The notes beneath the pieces are model-generated. The model was not told the origin of the DNA. It was given only the letters and a program-made list of their open reading frames with translations, and did no database searches. A program made the position numbers and the translations under genes. Shown here in pieces: positions 1-7,051 of a stretch of 7,232 nucleotides of DNA; within the stretch, counting starts at the first letter, position 1; every line of letters starts with the position of its first letter. The stretch lies in NCBI GenBank assembly GCA_016777745.1, contig JADHQX010000062.1, positions 1 to 7,232 on the forward strand. The letters are read 5' to 3'. The DNA comes from Candidatus Pelagibacterales bacterium. GTDB taxonomy: Bacteria > Pseudomonadota > Alphaproteobacteria > Pelagibacterales > AG-422-B15.

Positions 1-998
1 ATGCCGAACAATTAACTAAGAAAATTGGTGGTGCAAAAATTTACTTAAAATCTGACCATTTAAATCATTTAGGTGCACATAAAATAAATAACTCACTATT
101 CCAAATACTTTTAGCAAAGTATATGGGTAAAACAAAAATATACTGTGAAACAGGTGCAGGCGCCCACCTTATTGCCACAGCTGCTTGTGGAGCAAGATTT
201 AATTTACCTGTAATTGGATATATGGGTAAAGATGATATATTTCTGCAATCAACCAATGTTTTAAAGGCAAAATTATTTGGTGCTGAAGTTGTTGAGTGTG
301 TCGATGGTACAGGAGAAAAAGGGGTTCTCAAAGATGCCTGCACGTCTGTACTTAAGGCATGGTCGAGTGATCCAGAGGCATTTTATTGTTGTGGTTCTGC
401 TATTGGACCTCACCCTTTTCCAAAAATTGTACAGTTCGCACAATCAATAATTGGAAAAGAGATTAAAAAACAAATTTTAGAAAAAGAAAATAGACTGCCT
501 GATGCAATAGTTGCGTGCATTGGAGGTGGTTCTAATTTAATTGGATCAATTCACGAATTTTTAGATGATCATGAAGTTGCTTTATATGGTGTAGAAGCAG
601 AGCATAGTTCTGCACTAACCAATGGCTCAGTAGGAATCATGCAAGGCTTTAAATCCTTTATGCTTCAATCAGATGATGGTTCTGCAACGTTAGATACTAA
701 AAGCTTAGCTTCAGGCATTAACTTTTATTCATGTGGACCAGAGCATTCATATCTTAAAAGTATAGGCAGGGTAAATTACACTTATGCAACTGATGAAGAG
801 GCCTTTGATGCATTTCAGCTACTTTGTAAATCAGAAGGCATTTTGCCAGCATTTGAGCCAAGTTTTGCCATAGCACAGGCAATAAAGTTAGCTAAAGACA
901 TGAGTAAAGATAAGATTGTTGTAATTAATATATGTGGTCGAGGTGATAAGGATATTGATACTGCTGAAAGAATGTTAGGTGATAAACTTGGAAAATAG
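1..998 (+). CDS. trpB: Tryptophan synthase beta chain, 5'-truncated by the window edge
   Basis: PLP enzyme that condenses indole with L-serine to give tryptophan; the cytoplasmic partner of TrpA. The frame is open from base 3 and ends at TAG 996-998, giving 331 residues. About 60 N-terminal residues lie outside the window (family length about 395). Visible motifs: GAHKINN with the Schiff-base lysine (codon 81-83), ETGAG with the catalytic glutamate, GPHPFP, the PLP-phosphate loop GGGSN, GPEH and GRGDKD. Family membership is certain, but several usually invariant positions differ (Salmonella/E. coli numbering): Gln114 is Ala (162-164), Arg141 is Leu (243-245), Asp305 is Asn (720-722) and Ser377 is Cys (933-935). 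The catalytic Lys87 and Glu109 equivalents, Lys167 and Glu350 are kept. The gene is first of those visible in the operon and overlaps trpA by 11 nt. An ATG at 123 is internal, not the start, because conserved sequence continues upstream of it. Confidence 0.97.
   Translation, partial: AEQLTKKIGGAKIYLKSDHLNHLGAHKINNSLFQILLAKYMGKTKIYCETGAGAHLIATAACGARFNLPVIGYMGKDDIFLQSTNVLKAKLFGAEVVECVDGTGEKGVLKDACTSVLKAWSSDPEAFYCCGSAIGPHPFPKIVQFAQSIIGKEIKKQILEKENRLPDAIVACIGGGSNLIGSIHEFLDDHEVALYGVEAEHSSALTNGSVGIMQGFKSFMLQSDDGSATLDTKSLASGINFYSCGPEHSYLKSIGRVNYTYATDEEAFDAFQLLCKSEGILPAFEPSFAIAQAIKLAKDMSKDKIVVINICGRGDKDIDTAERMLGDKLGK
977..982 (+). promoter_or_regulatory. Ribosome binding site AGGTGA that decides the trpA start
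   Basis: AGGTGA lies inside the end of trpB, five bases before TTG 988. The alternative in-frame start, GTG at 979, is itself part of this motif and has only a weak purine run before it. The motif therefore favours TTG 988. Confidence 0.6.
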
Positions 999-1809
999 AA
1001 TAAGTAACATTTTTAAAAACTTAAAATTAGAAAATAAAAAAGCTTTCATAAGTTTTACTACAGCTGGTTTTCCAAATGAAGATACTAGTCTCGAGATAAT
1101 GAAATCGATAGCAGATTCAGGTGCGCACATTCATGAGATATCTTTTCCACATGCTGAAGCACAGGCTGATGGTCCAATTATTCAACTAGCAAATATTGAG
1201 AGCATCAAAAATGGAATTAATTTTGATAAGGTTATTGGCATTGCAAAAGAAATGAGGGCATATAATCAAGAGATTGGCTTGGTCATGATGGGCTATCTAA
1301 ATAATATTTTTATATATGGTATAGAAAAATTTGCTAAAGAAGTTAGTGGTATTATAGATGCTGTTATATGCGTCGACTTACCAGCTGATGTTGTAGAAGA
1401 AGCTCAGCTCAAACAAGCTTTAAAAAATGAAAATATAGCTTTAATAAAACTAATCACTCCAACAACTTCTGATGCGAGAATTAAAACATTAGTAGAAGAT
1501 GCAGAAGGTTTTATTTATAGCGTAAATGTTGCAGGTATTACTGGTGTTAAGTCTGCAGAAATAGATAAAGTTAATTCACAAATTTTAAGAATTAAGAAAT
1601 ATACAGATCTGCCTGTAGTCTCTGGATTTGGAATTAAGACAGTCGAAGATGTAAAGAACTTCTCTCAATCAAATGCTGATGGTGTGGTTATTGGCTCAGC
1701 TATTGTTGAAAAAATTCAAGAAGTTTCAAAAAAAGATACTGATAAAAAAAATATTGCTAAATTTGTAGAAGACTTTTGTTCTGAATTGATTGAGAATCTA
1801 AACTCATGA
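988..1809 (+). CDS. trpA: Tryptophan synthase alpha chain
   Basis: Cleaves indole-3-glycerol phosphate to indole and glyceraldehyde 3-phosphate; the indole is channelled to TrpB. A TIM-barrel protein of 273 aa if started at TTG 988 (276 aa from GTG 979); E. coli TrpA has 268. The TTG start is preferred for its AGGTGA site and because it gives an N-terminus (MENRISNIF) aligning with E. coli MERYESLF. Both catalytic acids are present: Glu49 equivalent at 1135-1137 and Asp60 equivalent at 1168-1170 in ADGP. Tyr175, Thr183 (VAGITG), the phosphate-binding GFGI and GSAIV are also seen. The loop before ADGP reads PHAEAQ instead of the usual PFSDPM/L, so Asp56, which contacts TrpB Lys167, is Glu. The Arg179 equivalent is Val, as I recall from other alphaproteobacteria. 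It overlaps trpB by 11 nt and accD by 4 nt, which points to translational coupling. Confidence 0.95.
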   Translation: MENRISNIFKNLKLENKKAFISFTTAGFPNEDTSLEIMKSIADSGAHIHEISFPHAEAQADGPIIQLANIESIKNGINFDKVIGIAKEMRAYNQEIGLVMMGYLNNIFIYGIEKFAKEVSGIIDAVICVDLPADVVEEAQLKQALKNENIALIKLITPTTSDARIKTLVEDAEGFIYSVNVAGITGVKSAEIDKVNSQILRIKKYTDLPVVSGFGIKTVEDVKNFSQSNADGVVIGSAIVEKIQEVSKKDTDKKNIAKFVEDFCSELIENLNS

Positions 1810-2666
1810 ATTGGATAACAAAATTAGCACCAAAAATAAAATCTATTTTAGGTGGTAAAAAAAGCTTAAAAGTTGCTGATAACTCTTGGGTCAAATGTTC
1901 TCAATGTCAAACTATGCTGTACTCTGATGATTTGGAAAAAAATTATTATGTGTGCCCAAATTGTGATTTGCATTTGTATATTCATCCTAGAACCAGAATG
2001 AAAAATCTATTTGATGAAGGTATTTATGAGGAAATACCTTACCCAACTGTCCAGCTAGATCCTCTAAATTTTAAAGATACAAATTCCTATAAAGAAAAAT
2101 TTAAAGAAGCCCAGGCTAAAACTGAAATGCAAGATGCTTTTCTTATTGGTTATGGAAAGATGAAAGGTATTTCAACAACTGTTGTTGCAATGAACTTTAA
2201 ATTTATGGGTGGAAGCTTGTCTTCCGCTGGTGCCGAAGCAATGGTTAAGGCAGCTGAACATGCCATTTCTTATAATACTCCTTTCATTATGATCACCTCA
2301 AGTGGAGGTGCTAGAATGCAAGAAAATCAGCTAAGCCTTCAAGCTTTACCAAAGACTACTATAGCAGTTCAAATGGTAAAAGATGCTAAGTTGCCATATA
2401 TTGTTATTCTTACCGACCCTACTTCAGGTGGAGTTACTGCTTCATTTGCTATGCTGGGTGATGTAACTATTGCTGAACCAAAAGCTTTAATCTGTTTTGC
2501 AGGCCCACGAGTAATTGCAAATACTGTTGGAGAGACTTTACCAGATGGTTTTCAACGTTCTGAATTTTTACTTGATCATGGTTTTATTGATCAAATTATT
2601 CATCGAAAAGACCTTAAAGATAAACTAGTAAACTTATTATCTTTATTATTAAAACGAGTAGCTTAA
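1806..2666 (+). CDS. accD: Acetyl-CoA carboxylase carboxyltransferase subunit beta
   Basis: Beta half of the carboxyltransferase that moves the carboxyl group from biotin on AccB to acetyl-CoA, giving malonyl-CoA for fatty acid synthesis; works with AccA in the cytoplasm. The protein has 286 aa. The N-terminal zinc ribbon has four cysteines, C31-x2-C34 and C50-x2-C53. The crotonase-fold core follows, with SSGGARMQE (about 165-173), LTDPTSGGVTASFAMLGD (about 202-219), EPKALI, FAGPRVI (231-237) and GFQRSEFL (248-255). It is shorter than E. coli AccD (304 aa) only because the variable C-terminal tail is missing. The core resembles alphaproteobacterial rather than enteric AccD. ATG 1806-1808 overlaps the trpA stop as ATGA. 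Its place between trpA and folC is a common proteobacterial order. accA is not in the window. Confidence 0.97.
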   Translation: MNWITKLAPKIKSILGGKKSLKVADNSWVKCSQCQTMLYSDDLEKNYYVCPNCDLHLYIHPRTRMKNLFDEGIYEEIPYPTVQLDPLNFKDTNSYKEKFKEAQAKTEMQDAFLIGYGKMKGISTTVVAMNFKFMGGSLSSAGAEAMVKAAEHAISYNTPFIMITSSGGARMQENQLSLQALPKTTIAVQMVKDAKLPYIVILTDPTSGGVTASFAMLGDVTIAEPKALICFAGPRVIANTVGETLPDGFQRSEFLLDHGFIDQIIHRKDLKDKLVNLLSLLLKRVA

Positions 2667-3956
2667 TTGAATATTACAGACTTGCAGATTGAGGAGCAAC
2701 TCAATCAACTTTTAAAGCTTCATCCAAAGCGAATTGATTTATCATTAGATCGAATTCAGTCACTCTTAGCTAAACTCGAAAATCCTCAAGATAAAATTAA
2801 GAATATTATTCATATCGCTGGTACTAACGGTAAATTCTCTACATTAAAATTTATCCAAGTTATTCTTCAAGCCATGAATAAGGTGACTAATGCATACATC
2901 TCACCACACTTAATTAAATTTAATGAACGATTTGAATTAGGAACTAATACCATTAGCAATGAAGCTTTATCATCACTGTTAAATGAAGTTAAAAATATTA
3001 ATAATGACAAGCCTATAACTTTTTTTGAAATTACCTCTGCATGCTTTTTTTTAGCTGCAGCTCGGACTATAGCTGATTACACATTACTCGAAGTTGGTCT
3101 AGGTGGTAGGCTTGATAGTTCTAATGTAATGTTGCCGAAAATATCAGTTATATCTTCAATTTCTAACGATCATCATGACTTTCTAGGCGACACCATCGAA
3201 AAAATTGCATTCGAAAAAGCTGGTATTATAAAGCCAAGTATTCCAGTCATTATTGGTCGACAGCCATTTGAGGAAGCCTTAGAAGTTTTAATTGAGCAAG
3301 CTAACCAACGTAATGCGCCTACATTTATCTATAAACAAGATTGGAATATAGAATTAAAAAATAATAAAATTTGTTATTCTGATAATAATAATGAAATAAT
3401 TTTAGAACTATTAAATATTCATGGCGATTTTCAACTATACAATTTAGGTTTAGCTATAGCATCTGTTATGCAAATTGAAGCTACAAACGTAGATACTGCT
3501 TTGAAAAAAAACTGCCATCTTGATCTTGTTTTACCTGGTAGAGTACAACAAATAAAGAGCGGTAAATATTTAGATATGTTGGCAGCTGATAATGAATTAT
3601 TTTTAGATGGTTCACACAATACAGATGCAGCTTTTCAACTCAATAAAACACTACAAAATTTAACAAATAAGAAGGACTTAATTATTGTTTTAGGAATGAT
3701 CAATACAAAAGATCCTAAGAGCTACATTGAGCAGTTTGAAGATATTAAGGAAATTAAAACTATAACAATACCTAATGAAGAGAGTGCAATACCTGCAGAC
3801 ACTCTTAGCACTAAATTAAAAGATATAGGTATTAGTGTATCACCAGCAGATAGTTTAGAGACAGCAATACAATCTATTGGCAAAGAACACCCTAATGCAC
3901 GCGTTCTAATCTGCGGATCATTATATCTAGCTGGAGAAGTACTTAAAAATAATTAA
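2667..3956 (+). CDS. folC: Folylpolyglutamate synthase / dihydrofolate synthase (FolC)
   Basis: ATP-dependent ligase of the Mur ligase superfamily that adds glutamate to dihydropteroate and/or to folates, keeping them in the cell. The protein has 429 aa (E. coli 422). Visible in order: LHPKRIDLSLDRI near the N-terminus, the P-loop GTNGKFST (residues 52-59), ISPHLIKFNERF, FFEIT, LLEVGLGGRLDSSNV, DHHDFLGDT, FEKAGI with the lysine expected to be carbamylated, LPGRVQ, FLDGSHN and the C-terminal GSLYLAGEVL. One oddity is Phe57, directly after the P-loop lysine, where Gly is usual (codon 2835-2837). The start is TTG 2667, placed immediately after the accD stop with no spacer and only a weak GAG purine patch upstream, so expression probably relies on ribosomes finishing accD. 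The stop overlaps the convergent trxA stop. Whether it is mono- or bifunctional cannot be read from the sequence. Confidence 0.95.
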   Translation: MNITDLQIEEQLNQLLKLHPKRIDLSLDRIQSLLAKLENPQDKIKNIIHIAGTNGKFSTLKFIQVILQAMNKVTNAYISPHLIKFNERFELGTNTISNEALSSLLNEVKNINNDKPITFFEITSACFFLAAARTIADYTLLEVGLGGRLDSSNVMLPKISVISSISNDHHDFLGDTIEKIAFEKAGIIKPSIPVIIGRQPFEEALEVLIEQANQRNAPTFIYKQDWNIELKNNKICYSDNNNEIILELLNIHGDFQLYNLGLAIASVMQIEATNVDTALKKNCHLDLVLPGRVQQIKSGKYLDMLAADNELFLDGSHNTDAAFQLNKTLQNLTNKKDLIIVLGMINTKDPKSYIEQFEDIKEIKTITIPNEESAIPADTLSTKLKDIGISVSPADSLETAIQSIGKEHPNARVLICGSLYLAGEVLKNN

Positions 3957-4276
3957 GCGATTGAATCTTTAATCCATTCAACGATTGCAGATTTTGAAAC
4001 TGCACCAACTTTTGTTGCTTTAGCCTCACCACCTTGAAATACTAGCATTGTAGGAATGCCACGCACACCAAACTTAGTCGGTGTTACTGGATTTTCATCG
4101 ATGTTAACTTTAGCTACAATAATGTCATCTTTCATTTCATCAGAGATTTCTTCTAAAGATGGTCCTATTTGCTTACAAGGTCCGCACCATGGAGCCCAGA
4201 AATCTAGAACGACAGGTTTGTCAGAATTTAGAACATCTTGTTCAAATGTTGCGTCAGTAATATTAATTGTAGCCAT
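3953..4276 (-). CDS. trxA: Thioredoxin
   Basis: Small cytoplasmic dithiol-disulfide oxidoreductase that supplies electrons to ribonucleotide reductase, PAPS reductase, methionine sulfoxide reductases and others. At 107 aa it is full length for the family. The active site W30-C-G-P-C34 is intact, the buried aspartate lies in LDFW (Asp25), and the cis-proline loop reads GVRGIPT (Pro75). The 'NPVTPTKFGVRGIPT' stretch is typical of alphaproteobacterial TrxA. No signal peptide or fusion is seen. The ATG (complement of 4274-4276) follows an AGAGGA ribosome binding site about eight bases upstream. The gene converges on folC, with the two stops sharing the palindrome TTAA at 3953-3956, so there is no room for a terminator between them. 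It lies downstream of rmuC on the same strand but is separated by 105 bases containing a possible promoter. Confidence 0.98.
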   Translation of the reverse strand: MATINITDATFEQDVLNSDKPVVLDFWAPWCGPCKQIGPSLEEISDEMKDDIIVAKVNIDENPVTPTKFGVRGIPTMLVFQGGEAKATKVGAVSKSAIVEWIKDSIA

Positions 4277-4297
4277 AATTTTATCCTCTTAAAGTTA

Positions 4298-4330
4298 ATT
4301 GTAATGTAGGTATTAATACGACCAAGTCAA
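4298..4330 (-). promoter_or_regulatory. Possible trxA promoter
   Basis: In the 105-base gap between rmuC and trxA, reading on the minus strand, a -10-like TACAAT (complement of 4298-4303) sits 16 bases after TTGGTC (4320-4325). An overlapping TTGACT (4325-4330) matches the -35 consensus better, but pairs at 16 bases only with a weaker TACATT. The predicted transcript would start about 15 bases before the trxA ribosome binding site (AAGAGGA, complement of 4284-4290). The match is by eye only. The gap holds nothing else convincing. Confidence 0.4.
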
Positions 4331-4381
4331 GTCCTAAGGGTATTAAAAATAATACTAAGTTATTGAATTAACTATATATTT

Positions 4382-5548
4382 TTAATCTTTTTTCCTTTTA
4401 ATTATATCTAATTTGTAAAGATTATCTTGAGGTTCGGAAACTTGATCTAGGCCAGATTCAGAGAGTTTTTCAGAGTTTTCTAAAGTTGTTTCAATATCTG
4501 GATTTTTATAGCCTTTATCTTTTACTTTCTGCAGCGCATTAATAAGGGTCTTCGAAAAAGAGCTATTAATTTTTTCTGCTGATTTAACTACTTGATTTAT
4601 GCTTCTTGAGTGATCAGCAAAGTGACTGAATAAAACTTTTGATGCTGAAAAGAGTGGATTGATTGTATCCATTAATTCATTAGCTAATTTATTATTTTCT
4701 TCCATCGACATTAATTTATCAAACCAATCTAAGTCGATTAAAAAATTTCTTGGTCCTGTAATGAGGATATTTTTATTTCTTGCATAATTTTCTAAATCAA
4801 TTTGCATATATTTAGAACTCTCACGTGCAATCTGAAGATGGTTTTCACTTGGTAAAAACATCAGGATAAATTTGAATGAACCCTTAGCTTTGTGATAATT
4901 CTTTTTGGATAATTCATCGATATGATCTTTAATTGCTTTTCCAATTTTAGTTTTAATCAATTTAATAGTTTCATAATCACCTTTTTCTTGTGCATCAAAA
5001 TATTCATCAAATGGATCTAACGGTGCTTTTGCATCTGCAATTAATTTGTGTGTTTTAGACAAAATAAATTGTGCATCTGGTATTACTGACATTTCTGGAA
5101 TTTTGGTATTATAAAAAACATTCTTACCTTCAACAAATTTAGTATTTTTTACCAACTCCTGCATTAGTAATTCATTGTTCTTACCGCGGGTGTTAGCTGA
5201 GTATTCAGTTTTAATCTTTGTTTCTTCAAATTTATGCCACATCGTATTCATCGCATCAGCTTGTTTTTCATTTAGATTTTTTAAGCCTGCTGCAGCTTCT
5301 ATCTTAAGCTGCTCAACTCTTCCAACTTCTTTGGTCATATAATCTTTGACCGGATTAATAACTTCATCAGTTGCAGTAGTTAATTTTTGTTTAAGCTCAT
5401 CTGAAAAGGATGCGCGCGCATCTGTTTCAGCCTGATGTCTGATTATTTTTTCATTTAATGCACGTGTTTTTATAGAGAACACAATCCATGCTCCAACTAT
5501 TGCTATTACAGCACCTGCTATAAAACTTAATATACTTAAATCACCCAT
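4382..5548 (-). CDS. rmuC: RmuC-family DNA recombination protein, divergent
   Basis: RmuC proteins limit DNA inversions at short inverted repeats in E. coli and have a nuclease-like fold; the biochemical role is poorly defined. The protein has 388 aa. A single N-terminal membrane segment spans about residues 6-25 (SFIAGAVIAIVGAWIVF), followed by a charged, probably coiled-coil region (about 27-115) and the RmuC domain (about 118-345). Family landmarks: RGKNNE (121-126), IPDAQF (156-161), ADAKAPLDPF (171-180), HIDELSKKNY (209-218), FILMFLPSE (227-235) and ITGPRNFL (273-280). The usual RGxWGE and IDSKVPL motifs are altered, so this is a distant member. The last 40 residues are polar with no clear domain. 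The gene starts 14 nt after sbcB; AGGAT lies 11 bases before the ATG and falls inside the repeat shared with the sbcB leader. Cotranscription with sbcB is likely. Confidence 0.87.
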   Translation of the reverse strand: MGDLSILSFIAGAVIAIVGAWIVFSIKTRALNEKIIRHQAETDARASFSDELKQKLTTATDEVINPVKDYMTKEVGRVEQLKIEAAAGLKNLNEKQADAMNTMWHKFEETKIKTEYSANTRGKNNELLMQELVKNTKFVEGKNVFYNTKIPEMSVIPDAQFILSKTHKLIADAKAPLDPFDEYFDAQEKGDYETIKLIKTKIGKAIKDHIDELSKKNYHKAKGSFKFILMFLPSENHLQIARESSKYMQIDLENYARNKNILITGPRNFLIDLDWFDKLMSMEENNKLANELMDTINPLFSASKVLFSHFADHSRSINQVVKSAEKINSSFSKTLINALQKVKDKGYKNPDIETTLENSEKLSESGLDQVSEPQDNLYKLDIIKRKKD

Positions 5549-5553
5549 ACTTA

Positions 5554-5576
5554 CTTTCTATCCTACTGCTTTAAAA
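5554..5576 (+). repeat. Direct repeat copy 1, at the sbcB 3' end / rmuC leader
   Basis: This stretch matches 7094-7115 in the same orientation at 21 positions, with one substitution and one single-base gap. The last 14 bases (CTACTGCTTTAAAA) are identical. It covers the last codons and TAG stop of sbcB and the start of the rmuC leader, including the rmuC ribosome binding site. Confidence 0.6.
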
Positions 5577-6987
5577 TGTTGCTATGTGTCTCTTCAAGTT
5601 CTTGAATATATTCATCAATTTCTTCTAATATATCCATATTATATTCATTTTCAGACTCTCTAAGGTCATCAATTTCCTTCATTGCATCTGGAATAGTATT
5701 CCATGGAACTTTATCCATAGTTAATAATTTTGTGGCAACATCCTGATCTCTTTTTAAAAGTTCATTTTTTGGTAATAAATCTGGTTTTTCATTATAGATT
5801 GCACGCTTAGCAAATTCTTGAATACGGCTATCAGTTATTTTTAATGCAATGTCATATCGCTTTTCCCATTCAGCTGCCTGGAAATCTTGCATCAAGTAAT
5901 TGTCTTTACTGTCAGGGAATCCATCAAAGATTCTTTGTTCCACAGTTCTTTCTGATTGATCTTCAACAAACGATTTTTCCTCACTCATGTCAATTAGAAG
6001 GTTGGTAAACTTTTCAATAAAATTTTTATTATTGCGAACTTTTTCCATTCGTTCTTGTAAAACTTTTAAATCATCTTCTTTGAACTCTTCAGATTGCATT
6101 AAATATTTTTCATCAAGTAATATTGGCTGCTCATTAGCTTTTATCAATTGAAAACATTTCTTTTTGCCTTTAAATAATTTTTTTAGCTCCGCACAATCTA
6201 AATCAAAAATTAAATCAGGATCAGTCTTGAGATCAAAACAATAAACATAATTTTGATACGTTGGGTCTACTGCTAAATATGCCAATCCATTCGTATATTC
6301 CTTACCTCTAAAATATCTACTGGCACAAAATATACGATCTTGATTTATGAATTTGTAAACATCCTGTTTTGAAGTTGTTTTCATAGCAGCTTCCCATACA
6401 TCAGGACATCTATCTTTAACAAGTTTACAAACACCTATAGTTGCCTCAACATCACTTAAGGCATCATGTGCATTAGAGTGATCAATTCCATTTGCAGGTG
6501 CAAAACGATCGAGCTTAAAAGTGATTTTGCCATTGTCATCATTAAGAGGTCGTACAAATGAGTTGGGTGCAACTGCAGCGGCAGAATGAATTATTTTTAG
6601 AGCATCACCACGTTTGTTGCCATTCGTATTCGTTAAATAAGGAGGTAATGCACTTTGATACAAGCTTTGTCTTAAAAATCTCTCATCAAATCCTAATGAG
6701 TTATAACCAATATAAGTTGTCTCCCCCCAAGATAGAAATTTTTGCTGCATTTTTCTTATTAGACTAAAGTTAGAATCCTCATGATTTTTTAGAAGATCTA
6801 CTCCCGTTCCATTTACTAGCAATGCTTTTGGATGCGGAACAGGGTACTCTTTTTTCATACGTCCACGCATATCAAAACTATCAATAATATTAAAATCTTG
6901 ATCTGTCAGAATTGCTGCTGCTTGTATTATGCTATCAAATTCAGCTGATAATCCACTAGTCTCAAAATCATAAAATACATATTTCAT
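5563..6987 (-). CDS. sbcB: Exodeoxyribonuclease I (SbcB)
   Basis: Processive 3'-to-5' single-strand DNA exonuclease used in mismatch repair, recombination and removal of 3' overhangs; family members are stimulated by SSB. The protein has 474 aa (E. coli 475), so it is full length. The N-terminal DEDDh exonuclease domain (1 to about 195) has a complete active site: Asp7 and Glu9 in FYDFETSGLS, Asp101 in GYNSLGFDE, His174 and Asp179 in HSNAHDALSDVEAT. The ExoI SH3-like and helical C-terminal regions follow and are poorly conserved; 'MQDFQAAEWEKRYDIALKITDSRIQEFAKRAIY' in outline matches the family C-terminal helices. The ATG is preceded by AAGGA at seven bases. rmuC follows after 14 nt. Direct repeats flank the gene on both sides. 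ExoI is best known from gammaproteobacteria, so its presence beside alpha-type genes may mean transfer, though I cannot test this. Confidence 0.93.
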   Translation of the reverse strand: MKYVFYDFETSGLSAEFDSIIQAAAILTDQDFNIIDSFDMRGRMKKEYPVPHPKALLVNGTGVDLLKNHEDSNFSLIRKMQQKFLSWGETTYIGYNSLGFDERFLRQSLYQSALPPYLTNTNGNKRGDALKIIHSAAAVAPNSFVRPLNDDNGKITFKLDRFAPANGIDHSNAHDALSDVEATIGVCKLVKDRCPDVWEAAMKTTSKQDVYKFINQDRIFCASRYFRGKEYTNGLAYLAVDPTYQNYVYCFDLKTDPDLIFDLDCAELKKLFKGKKKCFQLIKANEQPILLDEKYLMQSEEFKEDDLKVLQERMEKVRNNKNFIEKFTNLLIDMSEEKSFVEDQSERTVEQRIFDGFPDSKDNYLMQDFQAAEWEKRYDIALKITDSRIQEFAKRAIYNEKPDLLPKNELLKRDQDVATKLLTMDKVPWNTIPDAMKEIDDLRESENEYNMDILEEIDEYIQELEETHSNILKQ

Positions 6988-6994
6988 GCTGTAA

Positions 6995-6999
6995 TCCTT
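6995..6999 (-). promoter_or_regulatory. sbcB ribosome binding site
   Basis: AAGGA on the minus strand lies seven bases before the ATG at 6985-6987. This supports that start, whose product begins MKYVFYDFET with the exonuclease motif at the usual distance from the N-terminus. No convincing promoter was found between here and 7050. Confidence 0.6.
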
Positions 7000-7051
7000 T
7001 TATCTTTTAATAAATATTATTTGAAATTGATTAGTATCTGATTCTTATAAA

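Noticed and set aside
123..125. ATG 123 as the true trpB start
   Set aside because: The frame continues upstream to base 3 with the essential PLP lysine motif GAHKINN, so this is an internal methionine.
65..343. Open frame on the minus strand across the trpB start region
   Set aside because: It lies wholly opposite conserved trpB codons, has no recognisable domain and no clear ribosome binding site; a shadow of trpB.
1806..2666. Truncated AccD, being 18 residues shorter than the E. coli protein
   Set aside because: The missing part is the variable C-terminal tail; all core motifs and the zinc ribbon are present.
1..3956. Gammaproteobacterial (for example SAR86-like) origin for the window
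   Set aside because: The operon order alone would allow it, and sbcB hints at it, but FolC, AccD and TrxA motifs fit alphaproteobacteria better.
4056..4292. Plus-strand open frame opposite trxA
   Set aside because: It is antisense to a complete, conserved thioredoxin and its product shows only reversed thioredoxin composition.
4340..4355. Small hairpin (GTATT/AATAC) between rmuC and trxA as a terminator
   Set aside because: Only five AT-rich pairs and no useful T run after it on either strand; too weak to call.
6558..6767. Plus-strand open frame inside sbcB
   Set aside because: It overlaps the conserved exonuclease active-site region on the other strand and looks like nothing known.
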